The notes under the pieces are model-generated. The model was given only the letters and a program-made list of their open reading frames with translations, had not been told where the DNA came from and did no database searches. Below, piece after piece: positions 19,389 through 28,005 of a DNA stretch of 64,000 nt (position 1 is its first letter; each line of letters starts with the position of its first letter). The DNA is from Paraburkholderia sp. BCC1885. GTDB taxonomy: Bacteria; Pseudomonadota; Gammaproteobacteria; Burkholderiales; Burkholderiaceae. The translations under genes were made by a program, and so were the position numbers. The DNA is taken from assembly GCF_900996235.1 (NCBI RefSeq), contig NZ_CAAJGM010000111.1, forward strand, positions 434,001 through 498,000, given 5' to 3'.

Positions 19389-19410
19389 TGAACCGCCCCG
19401 GGGCGGTTCA
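19389..19410 (-). terminator. 22-bp perfect palindrome after the adhesin gene
   Basis: TGAACCGCCCC followed directly by GGGGCGGTTCA forms a GC-rich hairpin 20 bp past the stop of the intact adhesin. There is no clear T run, so it may be a weak terminator or an RNA-stabilising element. It coincides with the point where the decayed paralogue begins. Confidence 0.5.
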
Positions 19411-19429
19411 TTGATTATATGTAATGCTA

Positions 19430-20413
19430 CTATTGATAATTCATTGTAAACGTTGCAGTTGAGCTTACGTTTCCGGCTGTCACGGTTGCATTGCTTTTAT
19501 AGTATCGCGCAGTCATAGGTATATTGACTTGCTGGGCGCTAGTGGTTGTGGTGATGTATATCGCGGAAAGTGTACCCAAAGTAATGGGATTCGATCCCTG
19601 CAATACCTGGACGCCAACCCCTGTGGCCATACCTGAACCCGTTTGATTGGCCAGCACACCAGGGGCATTTGACGCATCGGGCGTTCCATCAATCTCGTAT
19701 GCGACATTGATGCCGGGATCACACGTCAAAGGAATATTAAACGCTGAAGGAGCGACTGTCGAGCCAATAGCAGACAAATCCGACGTTTTTATCTTATTCA
19801 ACAAAACTGTAATATTATTTTGCGTTACTGTACAACCCGATACCTGAACGTTAATTGATGAATTAGTAAATGTTGTGGAAGTCATTTGAGACGATCCATA
19901 CATTGAATTCACAGTCGGGTTCGGGAGGGTCATTGTTCCGGAGCCAAGCGTTCCAGTCTTGATAAACTGAATACGATATTGGGCGCCCGGAATATATTGG
20001 ACGGCTGAAAGCGCGCCGCCATTGGTTCTTGGCCACTCCATCCACATGGTTCCCATGCTGGGGTTAACTGTATTAATGTCTGACGGCAAGTAATTTGGAT
20101 TGTTTGACCAGACTGCTTTGATGCCTACGCCGGGCACTCCGGTTTGATACACGTGAGCAATGCCGGTTGCAATCATTGGAGACACGTAGCCATAGGTCCA
20201 AATTTCACCACCGCTGCAATAGGTCGACCCTCTTGCGCTCCCTCCCGTCCACCCTGAGTCGTAAAGAATGCTGCCAGTTGCCGAATCCCGCGCAACCGTT
20301 AAGGTTGCGGGCAAATTAACGGTTGTTACTATTGGCGTTCCAGCCGTGCATGCAAGTGCTGTTTTGCCAAGCGCAAACAAAGCAAGCAGTACAATATATT
20401 TGGTTATACGCAT
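19430..20413 (-). CDS. Fimbrial tip adhesin (MrkD/FimH-like two-domain)
   Basis: 327-residue exported protein. Signal peptide about 1-20 (RITKYIVLLALFALGKTALA). The N-terminal lectin-like domain runs to about residue 180; the C-terminal pilin domain carries the Cys pair (SGCTVTQ, PLTCDPG) and ends in the donor-strand/chaperone motif TFTMNYQ with the penultimate Tyr. This layout matches two-domain tip adhesins that bind receptors. The start MRITKY is preferred because AAGGG lies 9 bases upstream. It is the distal gene after the usher (about 130 bp gap). Its base composition is AT-richer than the usher and chaperone, with many AAT/ATT codons, which suggests rapid diversification or separate origin. 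Confidence 0.82.
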   Translation of the reverse strand: MRITKYIVLLALFALGKTALACTAGTPIVTTVNLPATLTVARDSATGSILYDSGWTGGSARGSTYCSGGEIWTYGYVSPMIATGIAHVYQTGVPGVGIKAVWSNNPNYLPSDINTVNPSMGTMWMEWPRTNGGALSAVQYIPGAQYRIQFIKTGTLGSGTMTLPNPTVNSMYGSSQMTSTTFTNSSINVQVSGCTVTQNNITVLLNKIKTSDLSAIGSTVAPSAFNIPLTCDPGINVAYEIDGTPDASNAPGVLANQTGSGMATGVGVQVLQGSNPITLGTLSAIYITTTTSAQQVNIPMTARYYKSNATVTAGNVSSTATFTMNYQ

Positions 20414-20539
20414 TTGATTCATCCCTTCATTCGTTGACTGGCCGTGCATCATTTACTCTGGCCATTATTGGAGCAATAACGCACGGCCTTGCCGTTACCC
20501 ACCTTTCTCGAGCAGACCTCAGGCGGCCGGCCGCCTCAA

Positions 20540-23113
20540 TCAATTCCCGCACATCGAATCGACCACCGTCCAGGTAACGGTCTTGCTATCTGCCGCCGCA
20601 GGCAATGCATAGGACAACTTGCACTGCTGATTCCCGGCGTCGCCCCACTTGACATTGAAGCTGCCGGCATCGCTCTTGAGCCCATGAATGACAATGCGGC
20701 CGGTTTGCGCCACGGTGCCGACTTCCTGCCCAGACGCATCGGTCACCTGAGCGCCAAACGGCACCGGCGAGCCGTCTGCCATCTTCGCCCGCATGATCAC
20801 AGAGCGGCCACCGCCCTCGGTTTCGAACTTGAGCCACACAACCGCACCCGCCGTCGGCGCGGTATGTTGCGCGCTCTCCTTCAGTTCCACGCTGATCGGC
20901 AAGCCCTTCGGGTCGATCTCGACCTCGTTGTCCGAGAACGGCGTGAGGTTCGACACGATTGCGTGACCCCACGGATCGACCCGCAGGCCGCTGGCGTTCG
21001 CCACGCGTGCGCCGCCCGCATCTTTCGCTTCGACAATCGCAATGGTCTCGCCCATCGAAGGTGTAAATGCGACCCCTCCACCGTATGCCACGATGCCACC
21101 CGACAGACCCGCGCCATACTGCGCGTTATTGTTAGTTGTCGAAGCACTGCCCGTGATTGTTGCCACCGGCGATATGTATGCGGCGTTACCGCCCGCGCTG
21201 GTTACGGAACCACCCGCACCGCCGCCGCTGTTGCTTACGTTCAGCCCATACGTGAATGCATTGTCGACGCCCAACGATCCAGTGAGCGATTCCTGCGCCG
21301 TCGTCGCGCCCCTGGAATCGTGCTGCAGACTCGTGGACGAATACGGCGAATGGACGGCGTTGCCCAGCGGGACGGAGACCGTCAACATGACGGTGTTGTC
21401 CCATTTCGCCGTGGTCAGGTCCTGCTGCCGCGCCGCCGAAATGCCATAGTTAATCCGCTTGAAGTTATTGTTATAGCCAGCCTGGAATTGAGTGGTGCGG
21501 CCGGTGGCGTTCCAGTAGTCCTGCGTCGACCCCGACAGATAAAACGACCCCCATCCGCTCGGCAGGGTCTGGTTCACCGTTATCTGTAACTGGCTGCGCT
21601 GCACGTTGTTGATCATGAACTCGTTCAGGCCGCGCGAGCTCACGTCGCGCAATCGCATCGCGTCGGCCAGGCCCAGATAGCCGCTGCTCGAATAGCGATA
21701 TGCGGCGACGGTCACGTTGGTGTCCGTCGGCGCGATCAACTTGCTGTAGGCGAGCCTCAAGCTCTGACCGCTGCGGCTTGACGCGTTGGGCAGATTCGTA
21801 TTGGCCTGTGTGATGTCAAGCGCAAACGCGCCGAAATCCGTGGTCAGGGCTGAGCCCAGCAATTCGGCCACGTATCCGTCGGCCGCAACAAAACCGGCGT
21901 AGCCGGTAATTGCGTTTGTGAAACCGTGCTGCACCGTGCCCTGAAACAGCATCGGGTGGGCATGCACAAGCTGGTCACGATACTGGCCCGCGGTGAGGCT
22001 ATAGCGCGTGATGCCCGGTCGCAGCGCGTTCACCGCAGGTGCGTAAGGCACCTGAGAGACGTGCTTGCTACCGTCAGCTTCGGTAACGGTCACGGTCAGA
22101 TTGCCGCCGTAACCCGTCGGGTAGAGGTCGTTAATGACAAACGGCCCCGGCGCGACGTTGGTTTCGTAAATGATATTGCCGTTCTGGCTGACCTGCACCA
22201 GCGCATTGCTGTTCGCAATGCCGTGAATCGTAGGCGCATAGCCGCGCTGCGATTCCGGATACATCATGTCGTCCGTGGCCAACTGCACGCCCCGGAAACC
22301 ATAGCTGTCGAATACCGTGCCGTCAGTGAATCCGTCGCCGATCGTCAGTTGGCTCTTGAGCGGGACAATTGAGCGCTGCAATTCGGTCTGGACATCCTGG
22401 TAATGCGTGCCGGCGTCGGTTCCGGATGTCAGATTGCCGTTGTGACGGAAACGCCACGGACCCAGATTCAGCCCGGCGGTCAATCCCACGTACCCTTGCG
22501 TGGAAGAGACTCCCTGCGCCTGCGCCTGATAGACGTTCGCATTGTATTGAAGCAGCGCAGCGGGCACGCCTTCATCCCAATAGCGCGGATCCACGTAGCC
22601 GCGCGCCTGACGGTTCATCGAGGCCTGCGGCACGCTGATATCGACACGCTGCTCGCCGTTGTCGAACGAAGCAATTGCGTCCGGCACGAGGTCAGGCAGC
22701 GGCACGCAGGCGCCGGCCTGCGTAATCTGGTCAGTGGCCTGCACCGAGAGCTTCGACAGGTCCACGCCAATACGTTCGAGCAGTGCGCGGTTAAAGCACG
22801 GCTGCACGTTGTTGACATCTGAGCCAACCTGCTTAAGGGTTATCTCCGCGCGGCCCAGCCAGCCCTGGTTGACATACAGGTCGGCCCGATACTCGCCCGG
22901 AGCGGCCAGGTTACCTTTTTCGAAGCGGCTAACGTCGACCGGAGCTTCACCCGGACGCTGCAGGAACAAATCATTGAATTCGACCTGCGCCGTTTGAGTA
23001 GCGCCGCTGGCGCCGGCTGCGAGCGCGTTCGTGCCTGTGACGAGCAGCAAGGCAACGGAACCAAGGGGACGCAGGCGAAAGGACAGAGGAAAAGCGTGAT
23101 TTTTACTTTGCAT
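20540..23113 (-). CDS. Fimbrial outer-membrane usher (FimD/PapC family)
   Basis: 857-residue usher that forms the outer-membrane pore and assembles pilin-chaperone complexes. Signal peptide about 1-33. Visible parts are the N-terminal chaperone-binding domain (VEFNDLFLQRPGEAPVDVSRFEKG), a 24-strand barrel with a plug region (around GPFVINDLYPTGYGGNLTVTV), and C-terminal domains ending with WTVVDSMCGN including a Cys pair (QQCKLSY, SMCG). The signature GYRADLYVNQGWLG-type segment is near the start. The length fits the family. It lies between chaperone and adhesin genes on the same strand. Confidence 0.93.
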   Translation of the reverse strand: MQSKNHAFPLSFRLRPLGSVALLLVTGTNALAAGASGATQTAQVEFNDLFLQRPGEAPVDVSRFEKGNLAAPGEYRADLYVNQGWLGRAEITLKQVGSDVNNVQPCFNRALLERIGVDLSKLSVQATDQITQAGACVPLPDLVPDAIASFDNGEQRVDISVPQASMNRQARGYVDPRYWDEGVPAALLQYNANVYQAQAQGVSSTQGYVGLTAGLNLGPWRFRHNGNLTSGTDAGTHYQDVQTELQRSIVPLKSQLTIGDGFTDGTVFDSYGFRGVQLATDDMMYPESQRGYAPTIHGIANSNALVQVSQNGNIIYETNVAPGPFVINDLYPTGYGGNLTVTVTEADGSKHVSQVPYAPAVNALRPGITRYSLTAGQYRDQLVHAHPMLFQGTVQHGFTNAITGYAGFVAADGYVAELLGSALTTDFGAFALDITQANTNLPNASSRSGQSLRLAYSKLIAPTDTNVTVAAYRYSSSGYLGLADAMRLRDVSSRGLNEFMINNVQRSQLQITVNQTLPSGWGSFYLSGSTQDYWNATGRTTQFQAGYNNNFKRINYGISAARQQDLTTAKWDNTVMLTVSVPLGNAVHSPYSSTSLQHDSRGATTAQESLTGSLGVDNAFTYGLNVSNSGGGAGGSVTSAGGNAAYISPVATITGSASTTNNNAQYGAGLSGGIVAYGGGVAFTPSMGETIAIVEAKDAGGARVANASGLRVDPWGHAIVSNLTPFSDNEVEIDPKGLPISVELKESAQHTAPTAGAVVWLKFETEGGGRSVIMRAKMADGSPVPFGAQVTDASGQEVGTVAQTGRIVIHGLKSDAGSFNVKWGDAGNQQCKLSYALPAAADSKTVTWTVVDSMCGN

Positions 23114-23245
23114 CGTACTACCACAGCCAAATTTCTGGACAAAGTCGCCCCTGCCGTCAAATGCGGCATAAGCGTTCGTTTTCTAAAGCGATTACCGGGA
23201 AGCCGGGCACGCCGCAGCGGCGCGCTATTCGCTATGACGAGCGAG

Positions 23246-24085
23246 TCATTTAACCGACTCGCCGGCACCTTGAGCCGGCAGCACCTCGGTTGTGCTTTCT
23301 GTAGCGGACTGCGTCTTCGCTAGTTGCGCAGAGCCTTGCGTCAATGCCGCGTCGCCATCGATCGGGCCGCCAAAGTCGTTCAATGCGTGGTAATGCACCT
23401 TGGCATCAACGGCTCCAGCCACTTCGCCTTTCAGCGGAAAGGCTTTGGTTTCACCCGGCCCCACCATGCCGCCGTCGTCGAACCCGGCCGTCTTGCCAGC
23501 CGCACTGACTTCTATCGCAGTGAATGACACGTGGAACGGCGTAGGATTGTTCGCTTCAATTGCCAGTTGGTTTCCTGCCTGCGTCAGGCGCCAACCGATC
23601 TGTGCAGGCGCCTCCTCCGCCAGACCCTTCAGGCCAGTGGGACGGAAGAACAATTTGATTCTCGAACGGAACGCCAACTGAAGTTTGTTCGCGTCTGCCT
23701 CGTCCGGGCCGGGCTTGGGCGGCACTTCCAGCACATTGAGCCAGAACACCGATTCCTTGTCTTGCGGCAATGGCTCGCCGGTATAGACCACTCGCAACGT
23801 TTGCCCTTTGGCCGGGTCAATACGTGAAATAGGGGGAGTCACGACGAAAGGTACCTCGGCCGCCGAGGGTGCAATTTTTGAGTCGCCCGCGTCGATCCAG
23901 GCCTGTACCAGTGCCGGAGATTTACCTTCGTTCGACAGCTTGATTGTTTCTTCGGAATCTTTCGCGTTATAGACCACCCGTGTACCCGCGATAACCACCG
24001 ATGCCTGCGCGTGAATCGCCCCTGCAAGTCCAAACGCCACACATGCCGTAGCAATGATGGACCTGAATAATTGTCTTTTTTTCAA
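23246..24085 (-). CDS. Periplasmic pilus chaperone (FimC/PapD family)
   Basis: 279-residue immunoglobulin-like chaperone with signal peptide about 1-28 (ending IHAQA). Family signatures: ASVVIAGTRVVYNAKDSEETIKLSN at the N-terminus with the Arg that anchors subunit C-termini, the FWLNVLEVPPKP strand motif, and RIKLFFRPTGL with the second conserved basic residue. A C-terminal Ser/Thr/Glu-rich tail of about 35 residues extends beyond the usual end. It lies 115 bp downstream of the major pilin and 130 bp upstream of the usher. Confidence 0.93.
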   Translation of the reverse strand: MKKRQLFRSIIATACVAFGLAGAIHAQASVVIAGTRVVYNAKDSEETIKLSNEGKSPALVQAWIDAGDSKIAPSAAEVPFVVTPPISRIDPAKGQTLRVVYTGEPLPQDKESVFWLNVLEVPPKPGPDEADANKLQLAFRSRIKLFFRPTGLKGLAEEAPAQIGWRLTQAGNQLAIEANNPTPFHVSFTAIEVSAAGKTAGFDDGGMVGPGETKAFPLKGEVAGAVDAKVHYHALNDFGGPIDGDAALTQGSAQLAKTQSATESTTEVLPAQGAGESVK

Positions 24086-24126
24086 GGCGACCCCGTCTAA
24101 ATTTTAAGCAAAATTAAATTAGGATA

Positions 24127-24152
24127 GCGAAGCAGGAAAAAGCCCGCTTCGC
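24127..24152 (-). terminator. Intercistronic hairpin between pilin and chaperone genes
   Basis: GCGAAGC and GCTTCGC (24127-24133 and 24146-24152) pair around a loop that can extend by GG/CC with one bulged base. It sits in the gap just after the major pilin gene. Its place suggests partial termination or 3'-end protection, which would make pilin more abundant than the assembly proteins. Confidence 0.5.
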
Positions 24153-24200
24153 CCCGAACAGAGTGAGGCCTGCTAACGCATACCCACCCTCTGCGCGTAC

Positions 24201-24740
24201 TTACTGATACGACATCGTGTACATCACGCTCGAATTCGCTGCGCCGGCTGTTGCCGCGCCCGTTGCAACGTATTGTGCGTAGTAGTTCAGCGTTGCCTTG
24301 CCGCTGTTAATGGCAACCGACTTCGAGTTCTGCGATGCGTCGGCCGCGCCAGCCGTGATGTTGGTGAAATCGAAGTTTTGCAGGCCAATTTCAACGTTGG
24401 TTGCGCCGCCGGCGTTAACGACCAGGTTGCCAGTGGTGGTGTCGACCGTCGGACCTGCTTCGAAGAACGTATGGACGTTGCCCGAATTCGGCGTGCAGTT
24501 CGTCAGCGCGATGCTGAACGGCGTGCGGCCGGCGGTTTGACCTGCAGCGGCGAGCGTGCTTGACGACACCGTGGGCAGCGTGACGGTAAAGTTGTTGGAA
24601 CCCGACCCATTGCCGTTGATGGTGCAGGTCTGTGCGGTGATCGTGCCGTTGAACGTGATCGTGCCGTCAGCAGCGGCAGCGAACTGCGATGCCATGGCAG
24701 CGCCGGCGAAAATCACGGCGGAAATCAGCTTGGTTTTCAT
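24201..24740 (-). CDS. Major type-1-like fimbrial subunit
   Basis: 179-residue pilin. Signal peptide about 1-23 (ending QFAAAA), then the mature start DGTITFNGTITAQTCTING, which is the classic first strand with Cys; the second Cys is in ALTNCTPNSG. The C-terminus ends in VMYTMSYQ with the penultimate Tyr recognised by the chaperone. The start MKTKLIS gives a standard signal peptide; the upstream in-frame TTG is rejected. It is the first gene of the chaperone-usher operon, so its promoter should lie in 24741-25000, where I could not identify convincing hexamers. Confidence 0.92.
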   Translation of the reverse strand: MKTKLISAVIFAGAAMASQFAAAADGTITFNGTITAQTCTINGNGSGSNNFTVTLPTVSSSTLAAAGQTAGRTPFSIALTNCTPNSGNVHTFFEAGPTVDTTTGNLVVNAGGATNVEIGLQNFDFTNITAGAADASQNSKSVAINSGKATLNYYAQYVATGAATAGAANSSVMYTMSYQ

Positions 24741-25073
24741 TGTGGACAGGCTCAAAGAAATGGTTGAGAAAGACAAACGAAACAGGCTTATGCCCCCCTT
24801 TTCGTTCGCGGATGATTATGCATTCGCGCTGAGCGTGAATCGGCGCGACAATTCCTAAAATCGTCACCTAAACGGCTGACTGAATACATGCAGCCAAATC
24901 GCGCCCAAGCCTAGATTAACTCTGTCAGATTACCTCCGCGTCGACGCTCACCGTGGGACAGCGCACAGTCATTCGCGCTCGGCTGACCCATCCTGCAGGC
25001 TGGTGTTTTTATCGAAAGCCTGCTGCCCTGACCGCTCGCCTCGTGGGCCGTTCATCCTGAAGGAGACGCTGCG
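24741..25073. other. Divergent intergenic region, fimbrial operon and acyltransferase
   Basis: 333 bp between the start of the fimbrial operon (minus) and the acyltransferase (plus). No gene, repeat or inverted repeat of the invertible fim-switch type is seen. It must hold both promoters, but no hexamer pair stands out. Confidence 0.4.
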
Positions 25074-26189
25074 ATGTATCCGCTTTCGCACGCGCTCGCG
25101 CGCAAACGAAACAACTTCGACCTGCTGCGACTATTCGGCGCCATGGCGGTGGTCTATGGTTACGCGTTCCTCATCCAATCGCCCGATGGCCGAGCCGATC
25201 CCGTCTGGGCCGCGTTCGGTTTCGACAGCACCGGCAGCCTCGGCATCTATGCCTTCTTTCTGATCAGCGGGATTCTGGTGACAGCGAGCTTCGAGCGGCA
25301 GCGCTCAGCCGGGCGCTTCGTCATGCTGCGGATTGCGAGAGTCTGGCCGCCGGTGATGGCCGGAATGCTGCTTGTCATTTTCGTGGTGGGTCCGGTATTG
25401 ACCACCTTGCCGCTGCGCGACTATTTCGCCTCCAGCGCGAGCTGGGCCACCCTCGACAACTTCTCCAGCATCACACGCCACGAGTTCCGGCTGTCGCCTG
25501 GCGTGTTCACGCACGGCCAGCTTCCCGATGTCATCTCTCAGCCGCTGTGGACGCTGACAGAGTGCTACTTCATGGTGCTGGTTGCAGGCATGGCAGGGCT
25601 GCTGTCGAGCCGCTGGCGCATCCTCGGCGCCGCATTGCTAGGCGTCGCCGCGTGGAGCCTGCGCGTGCACTTCGACGGCCTGCATGATTTCGGGATCGGA
25701 TTGCGGGACTTTTCGAGCAAGCCCGACGGCTACTCGTTCTGGCCGGAGTTCTTCTTCCTGCTCGGCATGGTGCTGTACGGCTGGCGCGACGGGATTCGCG
25801 TGGATGGATGGTCGGCCTGCCTGCTCGTGATGACGTTTCTGGCGTTTCGCGACACTGCCGGCGCGCAGCCGCTGTTCTATCTGACCTTCGTGTATGGGCT
25901 GCTATGGCTGGGTACGACGCCGATGCTGCGCCGGTTCGCGCCGCGCCACGACTACTCCTTCGGCATCTGTATATATGGCTTGATCGTGCAGCAGACGCTG
26001 GCGAGCATCGCGCCTCAACTGAATCATCTGGCCGCGCTGGCGATTGGCGCGCCGTTTATTTTCGCGTTCGCGTACCTGTCATGGCACGGCATGGAGCGGC
26101 CCGTCCTGAGCTGGTGCCGACGCCGGCTCGCACGTGCGCCGAACGCCGTGCGCGCCGCGCCGCTGGTCAGCGATGCGAGCGCCCGCTAA
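25074..26189 (+). CDS. Membrane acyltransferase, family 3
   Basis: 371-residue integral membrane protein of the acyltransferase 3 family (OafA-like), which O-acylates sugars of surface polysaccharides or similar acceptors. About ten hydrophobic segments are visible. The N-terminal signature NNFDLLRLFGAMAVVYGYAF has the usual LLRxxxA core, but the conserved catalytic His of the family appears replaced in this segment (VVYGYAF). A second segment GSLGIYAFFLISGILV matches the GVxxFFxISG motif. AAGGAG lies 9 bases before the ATG. Monocistronic, between the fimbrial operon and a converging ClC gene. The acceptor is unknown. Confidence 0.82.
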   Translation: MYPLSHALARKRNNFDLLRLFGAMAVVYGYAFLIQSPDGRADPVWAAFGFDSTGSLGIYAFFLISGILVTASFERQRSAGRFVMLRIARVWPPVMAGMLLVIFVVGPVLTTLPLRDYFASSASWATLDNFSSITRHEFRLSPGVFTHGQLPDVISQPLWTLTECYFMVLVAGMAGLLSSRWRILGAALLGVAAWSLRVHFDGLHDFGIGLRDFSSKPDGYSFWPEFFFLLGMVLYGWRDGIRVDGWSACLLVMTFLAFRDTAGAQPLFYLTFVYGLLWLGTTPMLRRFAPRHDYSFGICIYGLIVQQTLASIAPQLNHLAALAIGAPFIFAFAYLSWHGMERPVLSWCRRRLARAPNAVRAAPLVSDASAR

Positions 26190-26237
26190 GCACTGGCAGC
26201 GCCCCGTCCAAAAGATTCTCAAGACTTCCCCGAGACT

Positions 26238-27686
26238 TCAAACCTTTGTACCGACGCCGGTCGCCGCGGTCTGGGTGGCCGCGGTCTGGGTGGCCGCGGT
26301 CTGGGTGGCCGTGGTCTGAGTAGCCGTGGTCTGAGTAGCCGTGGTCTGAGTAGCCGTGGTCTGGGCGGCCGCGGTCTGGGTGGCCGGAGCCAGTTTGACG
26401 GCCTCTGCGGCACGCAGGGTCGCCAGTAGCCTGAAGGTCGACACCGACCCCGCCACCGCGAGCAGAACCGGGATCAGGAAGTCGTGGCTCACGCGCGTGA
26501 ATTCCAGCAAGAGCACCACTGCCGTAATCGGCATCTGCATGGAAGCCGCGAGAAATGCGCCCGCACCGACAATCGCAAACGCACCGGACGCCGTGCCCGG
26601 CCAGATCATGTTCCATACTCCGCCCAGCACGATGGCCAGCAACGCGCCATTCGCCAGCCCCGGCGTCAGCAGACCGCCTTCGGCGCCGGCACGCAGACTG
26701 CCCGCGGTGATGAGCACCTTGAGCACCAGCAGCGTGGCCGCGAGTCCAATGGTCAGGTCACTATTGAACGAGAGGCCCGCCGGCCCCTTGCCGTTGCCGA
26801 GCAGTTGCGGAAAGTAGATGGCGAGGCCGCCGATGATGGCAAAGTTGAGCAACGCGGCAACCGGCAGACGCCAATCCTTCGGCGCCGCGGCGCGGGCCCG
26901 CGCGGTGAGTTCAGTGAAGCCCCATGCCGCCAGCCCGAAGACCGGCCCACACAGCACGGCCCAGATAACCAGCGGCGCGCCGAACGTCAGTTGCTGCACT
27001 TCGTATTGATGTTCGTTGCCAAGTCCGAGCCACGCGACCACGGCGGCAATCGACGAAGTTGCAATCGCCGGCACCAGCGCCGCCCAGCCGAAGGTGCCGA
27101 GTAACACCTCGAGCACAAAGACCGCGCCGCCGAGCGGGACGTTATAGACGGCCGCCAGACCCGCGCCCGCGCCGCACGCCACCATGATCCGGCTTTCGGC
27201 CACCGAAAGCCCCGCGCGATGCGACAGCCAGCCGGCCCACACCGAACCGATCTCGCGCGGCGCCACTTCGCGGCCCAGCGGCGAACCGAGCGCGACCGTC
27301 ACGATCTGCAGCACGGCATGCACCACCGTGCTGACAATCGGCATGCGCGGATCATTCGACTTGACCGCCTTCTTGATGCTGACGAGCGGACGCCCGAAGC
27401 GATACAGCGCGCCCCATCCAAGCCCGGCGACGAGCCCGCAGACCACCAGCACCAGCACACGCCGCTCAGGCGACGCGGCACTCACGCCTTGCAGAAAAGT
27501 CTCGTTGCTGATGACCTGCGACACGCTGTAGCCGTAGGCGATGTGCTGGATCCAGTGCAGCAGCAACGCCAGCGACATGCCGCCCAGGCCGGCGCCGATG
27601 CCGGTCAGGACCGTCACCGCCGCGAGTACGGCGAAGGAGCTGGGTTCGCGAGGCGCGGGCTCGCTGACGGTCGGCGTGGCGGACAT
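26238..27686 (-). CDS. ClC-family chloride channel or transporter with repeat tail
   Basis: 482-residue polytopic membrane protein of the ClC family. Motifs in order: a variant of the first selectivity segment (KSNDPRMP), the gating-Glu motif GSPLGREVAPREIG, YNVPLGGAVFVLEVLLG, and GLLTPGLANGALLA. The final cytoplasmic portion after RLLATLRAAEAVKLAP is a low-complexity tail of pentapeptide repeats of the type (A/T)ATQT, encoded by eight 15-bp units, ending GVGTKV. The tail lacks CBS domains and is probably flexible. The gene converges with the acyltransferase gene; they are separated by less than 50 bp. Confidence 0.88.
   Translation of the reverse strand: MSATPTVSEPAPREPSSFAVLAAVTVLTGIGAGLGGMSLALLLHWIQHIAYGYSVSQVISNETFLQGVSAASPERRVLVLVVCGLVAGLGWGALYRFGRPLVSIKKAVKSNDPRMPIVSTVVHAVLQIVTVALGSPLGREVAPREIGSVWAGWLSHRAGLSVAESRIMVACGAGAGLAAVYNVPLGGAVFVLEVLLGTFGWAALVPAIATSSIAAVVAWLGLGNEHQYEVQQLTFGAPLVIWAVLCGPVFGLAAWGFTELTARARAAAPKDWRLPVAALLNFAIIGGLAIYFPQLLGNGKGPAGLSFNSDLTIGLAATLLVLKVLITAGSLRAGAEGGLLTPGLANGALLAIVLGGVWNMIWPGTASGAFAIVGAGAFLAASMQMPITAVVLLLEFTRVSHDFLIPVLLAVAGSVSTFRLLATLRAAEAVKLAPATQTAAAQTTATQTTATQTTATQTTATQTAATQTAATQTAATGVGTKV
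26263..26382. repeat. Eight tandem 15-bp repeats in the ClC gene
   Basis: Eight consecutive units of the form GCCGYGGTCTGRGYR, with no spacer, give 120 bp. Units 1-3 and 8 are identical (GCCGCGGTCTGGGTG), units 4-6 are GCCGTGGTCTGAGTA, and unit 7 is an intermediate. On the minus strand they encode in-frame pentapeptides, so gain or loss of units keeps the reading frame. Confidence 0.95.
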
Positions 27687-28005
27687 GATTGAAATGAATA
27701 AAAGGAACCAGAGTTAGGACCGGATTCAGGATGCCATTATCGTATTACGCAGCAAACTATGAGGCAAATTGATTTTTCAACTTCACTAATGATCATCATG
27801 CATGGATACGTCGCATGACATTGCCGCAAATCGGCCCGAAACCCGCTCCCCGCTTAGGGACATGTACTAAGAAGCGCATTTCAAGCATGCAGACGCTTAA
27901 TGGTCGGCGTACACTCCCTCGGAGCCCGCACCAGGGGGCGCGCGGGTCGCCGGATGGCCGCCCGCCGTTAGGCGCGGGTTGTTCGGAGACTTGGAGAAAA
28001 AACAC
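27687..28005. other. Divergent intergenic region between ClC gene and MFS gene
   Basis: 319 bp holding the two divergent promoters. The part near 27720-27800 is AT-richer. No RNA gene or strong inverted repeat was found. Confidence 0.4.

Noticed and set aside
24741..25073. Invertible fim-switch-type promoter element
   Set aside because: No inverted repeat pair and no fimB/fimE-type recombinase gene in the window.
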